Numbered from the stretch's first letter, positions 7,417 to 16,377 are shown. The stretch: DNA of 33,413 nucleotides from an uncultured Pelagibacteraceae bacterium (GCA_902559395.1 CACEHR010000011.1:1-33413); one strand, 5' to 3'. Program-made: numbers and translations. The notes: generated from the letters alone by a model not told the origin.

Positions 7417-7955
7417 GAAAAGTAATATTTCTGTTATCTATAATTATGTTTTTTTTTAAAACTTCAGCTAGTGCAAACTATGAAAAAAAAATTTATGACT
7501 TCAGCATAGAGAGTATAACTGGTGAGACAATTAATTTTAAAGATTACAAAAATAAAGTTATTTTAGTTGTGAATACAGCAAGTTATTGTGGGTTTACCAA
7601 ACAATATGATGAATTACAAGAATTGTGGGATTTATATAAAGAAAAAGGTTTGATTGTTCTTGGTGTTCCATCTAATTCATTTAATCAAGAAAAAAGTAAT
7701 GATGCAGATGTAAAAGAGTTTTGTGAAGTAAATTTTAATATTAACTTTCCTCTTACAACTATTACAGAGGTAAAGGGCAAAAATTCACATGAAATTTTTA
7801 AATGGGCAAAAGAAAATCATGGAAAATCTGCTGTCCCTAAATGGAATTTTCATAAAATTCTAATTAATAAAGAAGGCAAAATAGAAGATACTTTTGCATC
7901 AATGACAAAACCAATGTCAAAAAAAATAATTAAAGCTATAGAAAATATCTTATAA
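7413..7955 (+). CDS. Secreted glutathione peroxidase family protein
   Basis: This 180-residue protein has an N-terminal signal peptide (MRKVIFLLSIIMFFFKTSASA, probable cleavage near residue 21), so it should act in the periplasm. The catalytic tetrad of the glutathione peroxidase family is present: C59 in NTASYCGFT, encoded by TGT (a cysteine, not selenocysteine); Q92 in the NQEK segment; and W144-N145 in KWNFHK. C104 in KEFCEVNF is placed like the resolving cysteine of thioredoxin-dependent members, so thioredoxin rather than glutathione may be the reductant (inference). It detoxifies hydrogen or lipid peroxides. It overlaps nhaA by four bases and its 3' end overlaps the convergent hydrolase gene by six. 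Confidence 0.92.
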   Translation: MRKVIFLLSIIMFFFKTSASANYEKKIYDFSIESITGETINFKDYKNKVILVVNTASYCGFTKQYDELQELWDLYKEKGLIVLGVPSNSFNQEKSNDADVKEFCEVNFNINFPLTTITEVKGKNSHEIFKWAKENHGKSAVPKWNFHKILINKEGKIEDTFASMTKPMSKKIIKAIENIL

Positions 7956-8720
7956 GTTTATAGTTAATCCATCATGTGCTGGAATAATATTTTTAGGAAG
8001 CATTTTTTTAAGAACCTTATAATCTAATACTGGTGACAAGTTTGTAAGAATAGCTTTTTTAGGTTTAAATTTTTTAATTATAGTTAGTGAAGACTCTAAA
8101 TTAAAGTGGGAAGGATGAAAATTGTACCACAAGCAATCAATGACTAAATATTTTAGATTTTTAAAATACTTATGATCTTTGTTATAAATTTTACTTACAT
8201 CACTTATATACGCTAATTTTTTATCAATTATAAAGCAATTTGATTTAACCTTACCATGTTCAACCATAATTGATTGAATACCAATCTTTTTTTTATTATT
8301 TTTTGTAAATATTTTTTTTGGTAGTTTATTGAGTTTAAGAGTTGCAGGATATTCTTTTGAATAACTTTTAAAAATATAAGAAAATGTAGAATTAAGGTAT
8401 TTAGAAGTATATTTATCAGCGTAAACGTCAAGTTGCTTTCTGCTGTTTATATAAAAAGATCTTAGATCATTTATTCCATGAGTTTGATCGCCATGCATAT
8501 GAGAATATAACACTTTATTAATTTTTTTTATTTTATGTCTTAAAAGTTGTTGACGTAGATCAGGAGATGTATCTATGAGGATATTTTCATCTATGGTTTT
8601 TATTAAAGCTGAACATCTTGTTCTATAATTTTTTTTATTATTAGGGTCGCAATTTCCAAAAAAACCATCTGGTCTTGGTACACCCATTGAACTACCACAG
8701 CCTAAAATAATAAATTGCAT
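7950..8720 (-). CDS. Metallo-beta-lactamase fold hydrolase (PhnP-like)
   Basis: I place the start at ATG 8720, giving MQFIILGCGSSMGVPRP, the usual N-terminus of this family. A TTG at 8729 would add three residues and overlap the tatD stop. The 256-residue protein carries the metal motif as SHMHGDQTHG (H-x-H-x-D with Gln where most members have His), further His in VEHGK, the SDVSK aspartate and HPSHFN, and PAHDG near the C-terminus. Relatives include PhnP cyclic phosphodiesterase and RNase Z-like enzymes. The exact substrate is unknown, but a nucleotide phosphodiester is likely. It is the last gene of the rarD-to-MBL run, directly behind tatD, a pairing common in alphaproteobacteria. Confidence 0.88.
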   Translation of the reverse strand: MQFIILGCGSSMGVPRPDGFFGNCDPNNKKNYRTRCSALIKTIDENILIDTSPDLRQQLLRHKIKKINKVLYSHMHGDQTHGINDLRSFYINSRKQLDVYADKYTSKYLNSTFSYIFKSYSKEYPATLKLNKLPKKIFTKNNKKKIGIQSIMVEHGKVKSNCFIIDKKLAYISDVSKIYNKDHKYFKNLKYLVIDCLWYNFHPSHFNLESSLTIIKKFKPKKAILTNLSPVLDYKVLKKMLPKNIIPAHDGLTINL

Positions 8721-8725
8721 TAATT

Positions 8726-9487
8726 TCAATTAAAAAAAAGTTTATTAAAGTTATCTGTAGTTTTTTTGATAAGATCTTCTTTGGATATATTTTTAATTTC
8801 AGCTAATTTTGCAGCAGTAAAATCAATAAATGATGGTTCATTTTTTTTTCCTCTTTTAGGAACGGGTGCTAAAAAAGGACTATCTGTCTCAATTAAGATA
8901 TTATCCATTGGAATAGATTTGAACGTATCTTGTAAATCTAAAGAGTTTTTAAAAGTAATGATACCACTTGCTGAAAAGAATGAATTTAAAGTCATTAGTT
9001 TTTCTGAAAATTCTTTAGACCCAGTAAAACAATGCATCAAAATTTTAAGGTTTTCATTTTTATATTCATTTAAAATCTCAAAAGTTTCTTTTTCTGCATC
9101 TCTTGAATGAACAATTAATGGAATATTGGTTTTTATAGATGCAACTATATGTTCTTTAAAACTTGCTATCTGCTTGTCTTTTTCACTATTATTATAATAA
9201 AAATCTAATCCAGTTTCTCCAATACCAATGATTTTTGAGTTTTCATTGAGACTTTCTATGATCTGCTTTGAAGTGATAATATCTGTGGAGCTTTCATGAG
9301 GATGAATGCCAATAGTACCATAGATCATCTCATCTTTATTAATTAAATCTTTTACTCTAGAAAAACTTTCAAACGAAGTTGAGATAGTAAGTAATTTTTC
9401 TATACCCACTTCTTTTGATCTTTGTATTACATTAGCTAAATCACTTAATAATGGTTCATGATCTAGATGACAGTGTGAATCAATCAT
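8726..9487 (-). CDS. tatD: TatD family metal-dependent DNase
   Basis: This 253-residue TIM-barrel amidohydrolase-type nuclease has all expected metal ligands: H5 and H7 (DSHCHLD), E91 (GIGETGLDFY), H127 (IVHSRDA), H152 (MHCFTGS) and D202 (ETDSPFLAP). TatD proteins are Mg-dependent 3'-5' exonucleases implicated in DNA repair and in cleaning up DNA or nucleoprotein. The older name does not mean a role in Tat export. The ATG lies 8 bases inside the metG 3' end. The metG-tatD-MBL order is widespread in bacteria. It is cytoplasmic. Confidence 0.95.
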   Translation of the reverse strand: MIDSHCHLDHEPLLSDLANVIQRSKEVGIEKLLTISTSFESFSRVKDLINKDEMIYGTIGIHPHESSTDIITSKQIIESLNENSKIIGIGETGLDFYYNNSEKDKQIASFKEHIVASIKTNIPLIVHSRDAEKETFEILNEYKNENLKILMHCFTGSKEFSEKLMTLNSFFSASGIITFKNSLDLQDTFKSIPMDNILIETDSPFLAPVPKRGKKNEPSFIDFTAAKLAEIKNISKEDLIKKTTDNFNKLFFN

Positions 9488-11021
9488 TGTTTTTCTCTAT
9501 TTTTTTAAAAAGTATGTCTATTTTATGAATATTATTTCCTTTTGTTAAATACTCATTATTTGAAACTGAGTCTAATTTTATATTTTTTTCTTCAATGTCA
9601 AAAATCTTTAATGCCTTTAAAGAGGATTCAGGAATAATTGGATATAGTAAAAAACTTATTTTTCTTACAATTTCTAAAGTAGTGTAAACAATAGTATTTA
9701 ATCTAATTTTATCGTCTTTCTTTTTCCATGGTTCTTGATCATTAAAATATTTGTTAGCCTCAAAAAGCGAATTTACAATATAATCAATGTAAAAATTAAT
9801 ATTTTGATTGTCAATTTGTGACCTAATATTATCTAAACTATCTTTATACTTATTTAGTATTAATAAATCTTCATCATGAAATTTAATTTCTAATGGAATT
9901 TTTCCATTACAATTTTTTATTGCAAAAGCGGTTACACGCTGACATAAATTTCCATAATTGTTAGCTAAATCACTATTAATACAATCTTCTAGTCTTTCTT
10001 GAGATATATTTCCATCATTACCAAAAGAAACTTCTTTAATTAAGTAGTATCTTAAAGGATCCAGACCATACTCTTTAATTATTTCAAGTGGATCAAGAAT
10101 ATTTCCTTTAGATTTAGACATTTTTTCTTCTCCTGATAATATCCATCCATGTCCGTAAACTCTATTTGGTAAATCAATTTTTGCTGCTAATAAAAAGGCA
10201 GGCCAATAAACAGCATGGAATCTAAGTATATCTTTTCCTATTAAATGTATTGATGCTGGCCAAAATTTTTTAAACAAATCATCATTAGTATTAGGATAGT
10301 TTAATGCACTCAAATAATTTGTTAAAGCATCGAGCCAAACATATATCACGTGGTTTTTATTATTTGGAACAGGTATGCCCCATGAAAAACTTTTTCTACT
10401 AACAGAAAGATCTTTCAGACCACTTTTTACAAAACTAATAACTTCATTTTTCCTAGAACGTGGAGCAATAAAATCTGGATTAGCTTCATAATATTCTAAT
10501 AAAGGTTTTTCCCACTTTGAAAGTCTAAAAAAATAAGATTCTTCTTCAATCCATTCAACAGGAGATTTTGATGATATAGCAATTTTTTTTCCGTCTAATT
10601 CCTCAATTTCGTCTTCGTTATAAAAGGCTTCATCTGATACTGAATACCATCCAGAGTAGTTTGATAAGTATATATCATCATTTTTTTCAAGTTCATTCCA
10701 AAGATGTTGGACCGTTTTTTTATGTCTAGCTTCTGTAGTTCTTATAAAATCAGTATTTGATAAATTCAAAGTATCCGAAAGATCTCTGAAGGTTTGACTA
10801 ATTTTATCACAAAATACGAGAGGCTCCTTCCCTGCTTTTTCCGCAGATCTTTGAATTTTTAATCCATGTTCGTCTGTACCAGTAAGAAAATAAACTTGAT
10901 AATCATCAATTTTTTTAAATCTTGCAAAAAAATCTGCAACAATGCTTGAATATGCATGACCCATATGAGGCTTAGCTGATGGGTAATAAATAGGCGTCGT
11001 AATATAATAAGTTTTATCCAT
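9480..11021 (-). CDS. metG: Methionyl-tRNA synthetase
   Basis: This 513-residue class I synthetase charges tRNA-Met and initiator tRNA. H19-M-G-H22 is the HIGH motif and K300-M-S-K-S304 the KMSKS loop. TGTDEHG at 47-53 and the WLDAL segment near 229 contribute to the methionine site. The connective domain reads SGWYSVSDEAFY with no zinc-knuckle cysteines, so it is the short zinc-free type found in many alphaproteobacteria. No C-terminal tRNA-binding dimerisation domain is present. It overlaps holB upstream and tatD downstream by 8 bases each. Confidence 0.97.
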   Translation of the reverse strand: MDKTYYITTPIYYPSAKPHMGHAYSSIVADFFARFKKIDDYQVYFLTGTDEHGLKIQRSAEKAGKEPLVFCDKISQTFRDLSDTLNLSNTDFIRTTEARHKKTVQHLWNELEKNDDIYLSNYSGWYSVSDEAFYNEDEIEELDGKKIAISSKSPVEWIEEESYFFRLSKWEKPLLEYYEANPDFIAPRSRKNEVISFVKSGLKDLSVSRKSFSWGIPVPNNKNHVIYVWLDALTNYLSALNYPNTNDDLFKKFWPASIHLIGKDILRFHAVYWPAFLLAAKIDLPNRVYGHGWILSGEEKMSKSKGNILDPLEIIKEYGLDPLRYYLIKEVSFGNDGNISQERLEDCINSDLANNYGNLCQRVTAFAIKNCNGKIPLEIKFHDEDLLILNKYKDSLDNIRSQIDNQNINFYIDYIVNSLFEANKYFNDQEPWKKKDDKIRLNTIVYTTLEIVRKISFLLYPIIPESSLKALKIFDIEEKNIKLDSVSNNEYLTKGNNIHKIDILFKKIEKNND

Positions 11022-11943
11022 TTAGTATTTTATCCTCAAATTCCATAAACAATATTTCCTCATCTAAATTATAAGTTCTAGTATTATTAATTTTTTCTAA
11101 AAAATAATGGTATGACTTTATTAAACTAATATTTTCAATAGATATATTGTTTCTGAAATAAAGTTCAATAAAAGAATAAATGATTTCAGTTATAGATTTA
11201 TCTTTTTTATAAATTTTATCTTTAATTATAGTTGTGAGAGTTGTATTTAAATCAAATTTAGCAAGGTCTAACTCATATTCTTCAGATAACTTTATTAATT
11301 TAAATAATTTTCCAGGAGTAGCATAGTAATCAAATAACTTATTATTGATAATAGTATTTATGTCATCGTTAAGTAATTGATTAACAATTCTAATAGACTG
11401 ATCTTTTGTTAAAAAAACTTTGAAATTTAAACATCTTGATTTAAGAGTTGGTAGCACTCTTTTATTGTTATTAATCAAAATAAAATTTATATTTTCATTA
11501 GGCTCTTCTAAAATTTTTAACAAAGCATTAATAGAATTTAAGTTTAATAATTCAATATTATCAATTAAAACAAATCTCTTTTTATTATTAAATGAGGATT
11601 TGTTTAGATTTATTATCAATTCCCTTATTTGATTTATATCAATATTTTTTTTTTCTTCTAAGACATCAATCAAGTAAAAATTTGGGTTAGATTTATTTAG
11701 TATAAGCTTGTATGACTTATTATCTGGATTAATTTTATTATTTTCAAAGTCATATGAATGTTCTTCATTTTCCGATAATACAAGATTAATTAAATGATAT
11801 GCTAATGTTGATTTTCCAATACCTTTTTCACCAGATAAAAGAATTTTATTAGGCAAAGTATCGTTTTTAGATAATTTATATAATTGATTAAAAATTTCTT
11901 TATGCTCAAATAAATTTATTTGAGTTAGGGGATTTAAACTCAT
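11014..11943 (-). CDS. holB: DNA polymerase III delta' subunit
   Basis: This 309-residue AAA+ clamp-loader subunit has a well-formed Walker A at about 38-45 (GEKGIGKS) and Walker B-like LIDNIELLN near 126-134. The S169-R170-C171 motif is characteristic of delta' and tau subunits. The zinc cysteines of tau/DnaX are absent, and length is right for delta'. It would help load the beta clamp at the replication fork. Its ATG overlaps the tmk stop by four bases. The tmk-holB-metG-tatD order is a classic conserved bacterial block, and this supports the call although the C-terminal half is divergent. Confidence 0.92.
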   Translation of the reverse strand: MSLNPLTQINLFEHKEIFNQLYKLSKNDTLPNKILLSGEKGIGKSTLAYHLINLVLSENEEHSYDFENNKINPDNKSYKLILNKSNPNFYLIDVLEEKKNIDINQIRELIINLNKSSFNNKKRFVLIDNIELLNLNSINALLKILEEPNENINFILINNNKRVLPTLKSRCLNFKVFLTKDQSIRIVNQLLNDDINTIINNKLFDYYATPGKLFKLIKLSEEYELDLAKFDLNTTLTTIIKDKIYKKDKSITEIIYSFIELYFRNNISIENISLIKSYHYFLEKINNTRTYNLDEEILFMEFEDKILNG

Positions 11944-12554
11944 TTAATTAATTTTTTAATTTGATTTATTATTAAATCTTCATTTTTTTTTATATCTAAA
12001 TTAGAATCAATTATTTTGTATGTTTTTTTACTCGATTTAGCTAATTTCAAAAAACCTTTTTGAACTTTATTATAAAAATTCATTTCAAACTGATCATATC
12101 GATTGAGAGATTTTCTATTTTTTAATCTTTGAAATAGATTTTTTTTATTTACAACATTGAGGAAAGTGAAATTGACTTTAATATTTTTTAATAGAAATTT
12201 ATTTATGATATTTATAATATTTAAATCAACACCCATGCCATAATGCTGATATGCAATAGTTGAGTCTGTAAATCTATCAATTAAAATAATTTTTTTTTTG
12301 TATGATTTTTTTATAAGATTTATATTTTCACTACGCGCTGCTAAATATAAAAGTAAATCAGTGTATATGTTAAAATTCGATTTTTTATTTAAAATTAATC
12401 TCCTTATTTTTTCTGAATTAAGACTTCCACCTGGTTCTCTTATCTTTATATATTTTATTTTCTTTTTATCTAAATATTTAGATACTTTATTTATATGATG
12501 ACTTTTGCCACTACCCTCTATACCCTCAAAAACAATGATGGGTTTATTAGACAT
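11940..12554 (-). CDS. tmk: Thymidylate kinase
   Basis: This kinase converts dTMP to dTDP with ATP. I choose ATG 12554 (204 residues). A GTG three bases upstream would add one residue. The P-loop is FEGIEGSGKS at residues 9-18. R39-E-P-G-G43 is the DR/REPGG substrate loop, and DRFTDSTIAYQHYGMG holds the DR(F/Y) and Q-Y motifs that bind dTMP. Length is typical. It sits between dacC (8-base overlap) and holB (4-base overlap), as in many alphaproteobacteria. It is cytoplasmic. Confidence 0.95.
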   Translation of the reverse strand: MSNKPIIVFEGIEGSGKSHHINKVSKYLDKKKIKYIKIREPGGSLNSEKIRRLILNKKSNFNIYTDLLLYLAARSENINLIKKSYKKKIILIDRFTDSTIAYQHYGMGVDLNIINIINKFLLKNIKVNFTFLNVVNKKNLFQRLKNRKSLNRYDQFEMNFYNKVQKGFLKLAKSSKKTYKIIDSNLDIKKNEDLIINQIKKLIK

Positions 12555-13698
12555 CACCCCAAATTAAATAATTTATTGATTTTATTAACCTTGTAAAAAA
12601 ATTAACTTTTTTAATTTCTTTAGATGAAAGCAAATCATACTCTCCTATAAGTTCTTGATCATAAACAACTCTTAGAGTTGCTATTTTTTGATCTTTCTTG
12701 ATTGGTGCTTCGACTGGACCTTCATACTTAACGGTAACTTTTAAAAGTTTTTTTTTCGCTTTTTTGATTGTTTTATAAATATCTTCCTTTGTATATGCTT
12801 CGACACTATTCTCTTTTCCTAACCAAACATCAATTTTGTGTAAAGGTTTATTGGCTTTAGCTATTTCTACAAGATCATAGTTAGTAAGGCCAAATGTAAG
12901 TAATTTTGTACTTTCTTTGGATCTAGCATTTTTTGAATTAAAACCGCTTCCAACTGCAATCAATCTCCTGCCATTTCTATCTATTGATGATGCTAAAGAA
13001 TATTTTTCAACAGCTAAATAACCAGTTTTAATTCCATCTGCTCCAAGATTTTTATAAAGTAACGGATTTCTATTTCCTTGAGTTATTGGATCACCACCTG
13101 TTCTATCCCACGTAAATTCTTTTTCAGCAAACATTTTATAAAATTCGGGATGTTCTTTAATTAAATATCTAGACATTTTTAAAATGTCTCTGACAGTTGA
13201 GTAATTATCGGGGTCATTTATTCCTGATGAATTAGAAAAATTTGTATTTTCCATCCCTAATTCTTTCGCTTTAGCAGTCATTAAAATTGCAAATTCTTCT
13301 TCAGTACCAGCTATACCTTCTGCTAATGCAACACATGCATCATTACCAGAAGCAACAATTATACCTCTTAATAAATTCTCAACAGAGACCTCATCACCTA
13401 CCATTATAAACATTGATGAATAACCGGATGTAGATAGTCTCCATGCTCTTTCAGAAATTATAAATTTCTCATCTAAGTTAAGATCTCCTGACTTTATTAA
13501 ATCAAAAGCAATAATAGATGTCATAATTTTAGTCATAGATGCTGGATAAATAGAAATATCAGCTTCTTTTTCATAGAGAATTTCTCCAGAGTGATAATCT
13601 TGTAAAATAGCGGTTCTTGCTTTTACATCAAAATTTGCATTTGAAATATTTATTATTGAAAAACTAAAAAAAATTATAATTAATAATAATCTAAACAT
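12547..13698 (-). CDS. dacC: D-alanyl-D-alanine carboxypeptidase (PBP5/6 family)
   Basis: This 383-residue low-molecular-weight penicillin-binding protein trims the terminal D-Ala from peptidoglycan pentapeptides. A signal peptide spans about residues 1-21 (cleavage after ISNA). The serine acyl-enzyme motifs are S54-M-T-K57, S117-G-N119 and K224-T-G226. A C-terminal PBP5-type beta domain (about 285-365) and a final amphipathic/hydrophobic stretch probably anchor it to the inner membrane from the periplasm. Neighbours upstream are a lytic transglycosylase and a SPOR lipoprotein, so this is a wall-remodelling group. It overlaps both adjacent genes by 8 bases. The symbol could equally be dacA. 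Confidence 0.94.
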   Translation of the reverse strand: MFRLLLIIIFFSFSIINISNANFDVKARTAILQDYHSGEILYEKEADISIYPASMTKIMTSIIAFDLIKSGDLNLDEKFIISERAWRLSTSGYSSMFIMVGDEVSVENLLRGIIVASGNDACVALAEGIAGTEEEFAILMTAKAKELGMENTNFSNSSGINDPDNYSTVRDILKMSRYLIKEHPEFYKMFAEKEFTWDRTGGDPITQGNRNPLLYKNLGADGIKTGYLAVEKYSLASSIDRNGRRLIAVGSGFNSKNARSKESTKLLTFGLTNYDLVEIAKANKPLHKIDVWLGKENSVEAYTKEDIYKTIKKAKKKLLKVTVKYEGPVEAPIKKDQKIATLRVVYDQELIGEYDLLSSKEIKKVNFFTRLIKSINYLIWGDV

Positions 13699-14452
13699 CT
13701 TTTAATATTTCTATATTCTCAAAATTTAATACTTTAATTTCATTAAATGATTTTTCTAGTTTTTTTATATCATTAAATGGTCCCAATAGTACCCTATATT
13801 TGGTTTTTGACAGTTTCTTAATAATAGATTTTTTTATATTTGTTTCGTGTTTTATTCTATTGACCATATTTTCAGCTGAGTCTCTGTAATAAAAATCTGC
13901 AATCTTTATTGAATATAAAAATTTTTTTTTGATAATTTTTATATCTTTTTCTTTTTTTTTACTCAGATTATCTATAGTAATTCCGTCAACAGGAGCTTTT
14001 TCAGCTACACTTTTCTCTTCATCAAAAGTCTTCGCTTTTTTAGCTATAAATGTTGAATTTTTTGAGATTAAAACAAGATCAATATAAGGCTCTTTAGGAT
14101 CAAGAGATAGCTCTTCAGCAATTCGTTGAGTAATTACAGAATTATAAAATGAAGAGAATTTAACATTATTAGAGATTACTTCTGCTATAATTGACTTATC
14201 ATTAATAGGATTGGTAATTTTAACAAATGAATTTTTTTTAATTTTATTATGAAAAATTAAAAGAGATCTATTATCAATTTTTTTAGATATTTTTTTTTCT
14301 TTTTTTAATTCATCAGCATAGATTAAAGCAAATCCAGTATTGCTATACTTTTGATCACTTATATAAACTAAGGATTTATTATTTTTATCAAATTGATTAC
14401 ATGCAGATAAAAAAAATACAGATATAATTAAAATAACTTTTTTAAAGCTCAT
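13691..14452 (-). CDS. rlpA: SPOR-domain lipoprotein, RlpA-like
   Basis: This 253-residue lipoprotein has a perfect lipobox, LSAC with C18. Residues about 60-150 resemble an RlpA double-psi beta-barrel (KITNPINDKSIIAEV, then TQRIAEEL), but the segments that normally read as NDRGP and IDLS are replaced by SNNVKF and VITQRI. The acidic catalytic residue I would expect is therefore not evident. A charged linker is followed by a SPOR domain at about 175-250 (YSIKIADF ... YRVLLGPF), which binds denuded glycan at division sites. Position between mltB and dacC supports the RlpA assignment. It may be a non-enzymatic septal binding protein in this lineage. Confidence 0.72.
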   Translation of the reverse strand: MSFKKVILIISVFFLSACNQFDKNNKSLVYISDQKYSNTGFALIYADELKKEKKISKKIDNRSLLIFHNKIKKNSFVKITNPINDKSIIAEVISNNVKFSSFYNSVITQRIAEELSLDPKEPYIDLVLISKNSTFIAKKAKTFDEEKSVAEKAPVDGITIDNLSKKKEKDIKIIKKKFLYSIKIADFYYRDSAENMVNRIKHETNIKKSIIKKLSKTKYRVLLGPFNDIKKLEKSFNEIKVLNFENIEILKDV

Positions 14453-15443
14453 TTTTAAATTTATTTTTTAATGTACAAACAGCTAAGGCAAATCGCAATG
14501 ACCTATTCCATTTTAATATAATCTCATAATTATCAAATACTATGTAAGCTGGATTTAAAGTTTCAGCATCAGGTATAATATCTTTATCTGGTGTTATAAT
14601 CGCTACTTTTAAATTGTTATATTTATTATCTACTTGATTATTATTTTTGATGTATTTTCTAAAATATTTTAATTTTTTTTTGTCATGAAGTTTTTTTGCA
14701 GAAATATTTAAATATTTGCTTGGTATATCTTCTGATAATTCAATTCTATAAAAACAAGGACTCTCACTATTCCAACCTATTTGATTTAAATAGTTTGATG
14801 CTGAAGCATAAGCATCATTATTATTTTTTAAGTCTATGTATCCGTTGCCATCATGGTCAATTGCATAATTTTTCATTGTTGAGGGCATAAATTGAAAAAA
14901 ACCAAAAGCTCCCGCCCAGGATCCATACAATGTTTTATAATCTATTTGTTCATTTTCTATTAATCGTAAAAGTATCAATAATTCATTTGTAAAAAATTCT
15001 GATCTTCTTTTATCAAAGCTTAAGGTTGCTAAAGAAGATAAAATATCCATTTTACCAACATAGGTTCCAAAATTAGTTTCTATTCCCATTAAAGCTAATA
15101 ATAATTCTCTCTCTATACTAAATTCGTTTTCAACAGCATTTATTAATTTTGAATTTTTTTTATAAAATTTTTTACCTAAGGAAACTTTTTTTGAAGATGC
15201 TCTTTTTGAAATATAAGTTTTAGTATCCTCATAAAATTCAGGTTGATATCTATCATATTTTATTACATCTGATAAAAATTTAGTATCAGACATTACTCTA
15301 TCAAACGTTTGTTCTGAAATGTCATTTTCCAAAGCTATTTTTTTAAAATTTAATTTCCAATTTTCAAATTCTTTATTGATATCAGCAAATGAGAAATTAG
15401 TAGAAATAAAGATAAAAAATAAAAAAAAATTAATTAGTTTCAT
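14442..15443 (-). CDS. mltB: Lytic murein transglycosylase, MltB family
   Basis: This 333-residue periplasmic enzyme cleaves the MurNAc-GlcNAc bond with formation of 1,6-anhydro ends. A signal peptide spans about 1-20 (ending SFA). The catalytic Glu is E122 in LMGIETNFG. The family patches GSWAGAFGFFQFMPS and SASNYLNQIGW follow. An EF-hand-like calcium loop, D196-H-D-G-N-G-Y-I-D204, matches the one known in Slt35/MltB. No lipobox cysteine is seen, so it is probably soluble rather than a lipoprotein. It overlaps rarD by 14 bases and the RlpA-like gene by 11. Confidence 0.93.
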   Translation of the reverse strand: MKLINFFLFFIFISTNFSFADINKEFENWKLNFKKIALENDISEQTFDRVMSDTKFLSDVIKYDRYQPEFYEDTKTYISKRASSKKVSLGKKFYKKNSKLINAVENEFSIERELLLALMGIETNFGTYVGKMDILSSLATLSFDKRRSEFFTNELLILLRLIENEQIDYKTLYGSWAGAFGFFQFMPSTMKNYAIDHDGNGYIDLKNNNDAYASASNYLNQIGWNSESPCFYRIELSEDIPSKYLNISAKKLHDKKKLKYFRKYIKNNNQVDNKYNNLKVAIITPDKDIIPDAETLNPAYIVFDNYEIILKWNRSLRFALAVCTLKNKFKNEL

Positions 15444-16308
15444 GTAAATCTTTCAAATATATAATTACAGCAATCCAAATAAAAATAAAACTAACTAATT
15501 TTGTTATTGAAAAAGGCTCGTTGTAATAAAAATAGCCTAATAAAAACTGAAATGTAGGAGTTATATAAAATATCATACCAGTTGGCCCTAAACCACATAG
15601 TTCAACTCCTCTAACATATAAAAATAAAGGTATAACAGTCATAGGTCCAGCGAGATAAATAAATAGCATCATAGATGGATCTGATAATTGAAAATCATTG
15701 TAACCTTTGCTTGCTATGAAATAAAAAGCTATCAGTGCAAATGGCAATATAAATAAACTCTCGACAAGAAGACCTACATCAGTATCAACATTAATTTTTT
15801 TTCTAACAAGATTGTAAAACCCCCAACTTAAAGCAACAATCAAACCAACCCAAGGCAATGATCTAATACTCACTATTATTAAAAAAAGAATTGAAAGTAT
15901 AACTAACAGAATTGAAAAGACTCTTTTTTTATTAAGTTTCTCTTTAAAAAAAAGATAACCAAGCATTACACTTAAAATAGGCATTATAAAATATCCAAAA
16001 CTTGCATCTATAATTCTATTTGTTGCAATAGCATATATCCAGACGCCCCAATTTATAAAAATTAAAAAACCTGAGATAAATAAATAAAACAAATTTAATT
16101 TATTTCTTATAATTTTAAAAAAAATACTCCATTTAGAAAAAAAAAAGGTAGTCAGAATCAATGTGAAAGCTGTCCATAAACATCTATGAACTACTAATTC
16201 AATATGGCCAATATAAGCAATATATTTAAAATAAATTACACCGAAAAACCCCCACCAAAAAGATCCAAACCCAGCTAGTAATAAACCTTTGTTAAATTCT
16301 TTATTCAT
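15430..16308 (-). CDS. rarD: RarD-type EamA family permease
   Basis: This 292-residue protein with about ten hydrophobic segments belongs to the drug/metabolite transporter superfamily. RarD features include the N-terminal GSFWWGFFGVIYFKY, HRCLWTAFTL, INWGVWIYAIATNRIIDASFGYFI and, in the C-terminal repeat, GLGPTGMIFYITPTFQFLLGYF. The substrate of RarD proteins is not firmly known; the name comes from a chloramphenicol-related annotation. It is the first gene of the nine-gene minus-strand run and its 3' end overlaps mltB by 14 bases. A promoter would have to lie in the 86 bases between it and tRNA-Ser. Confidence 0.9.
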   Translation of the reverse strand: MNKEFNKGLLLAGFGSFWWGFFGVIYFKYIAYIGHIELVVHRCLWTAFTLILTTFFFSKWSIFFKIIRNKLNLFYLFISGFLIFINWGVWIYAIATNRIIDASFGYFIMPILSVMLGYLFFKEKLNKKRVFSILLVILSILFLIIVSIRSLPWVGLIVALSWGFYNLVRKKINVDTDVGLLVESLFILPFALIAFYFIASKGYNDFQLSDPSMMLFIYLAGPMTVIPLFLYVRGVELCGLGPTGMIFYITPTFQFLLGYFYYNEPFSITKLVSFIFIWIAVIIYLKDLHETN

Positions 16309-16371
16309 AGGAAACCATGACGCTTGTAATTAATAAGTTTATTAGACCATTTTATGGTTGAATTAAATAAT

Positions 16372-16377
16372 TATAAT
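16372..16377 (+). promoter_or_regulatory. Candidate -10 element for tRNA-Ser
   Basis: A consensus TATAAT lies 17 bases upstream of the tRNA 5' end, with an overlapping TATAAA one base further on. The best upstream -35-like matches are poorly spaced. In such AT-rich DNA a lone -10 is only moderate evidence. Confidence 0.35.

Noticed and set aside
7413..7955. Possible selenocysteine peroxidase
   Set aside because: The catalytic codon is TGT (Cys59) and there is no in-frame TGA.
8727..8729. TTG start for the metallo-beta-lactamase fold gene
   Set aside because: The ATG nine bases downstream gives the usual family N-terminus; TTG would add only three residues.
8766..9110. A 114-codon plus-strand frame
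   Set aside because: It lies wholly inside tatD on the opposite strand; tatD has all its catalytic residues, and the plus-strand product resembles nothing known.
16346..16358. Short hairpin ACCAT-TTT-ATGGT upstream of tRNA-Ser as a terminator or operator
   Set aside because: The stem is only 5 bp with no T-run in the right place; it is easily expected by chance in this composition.
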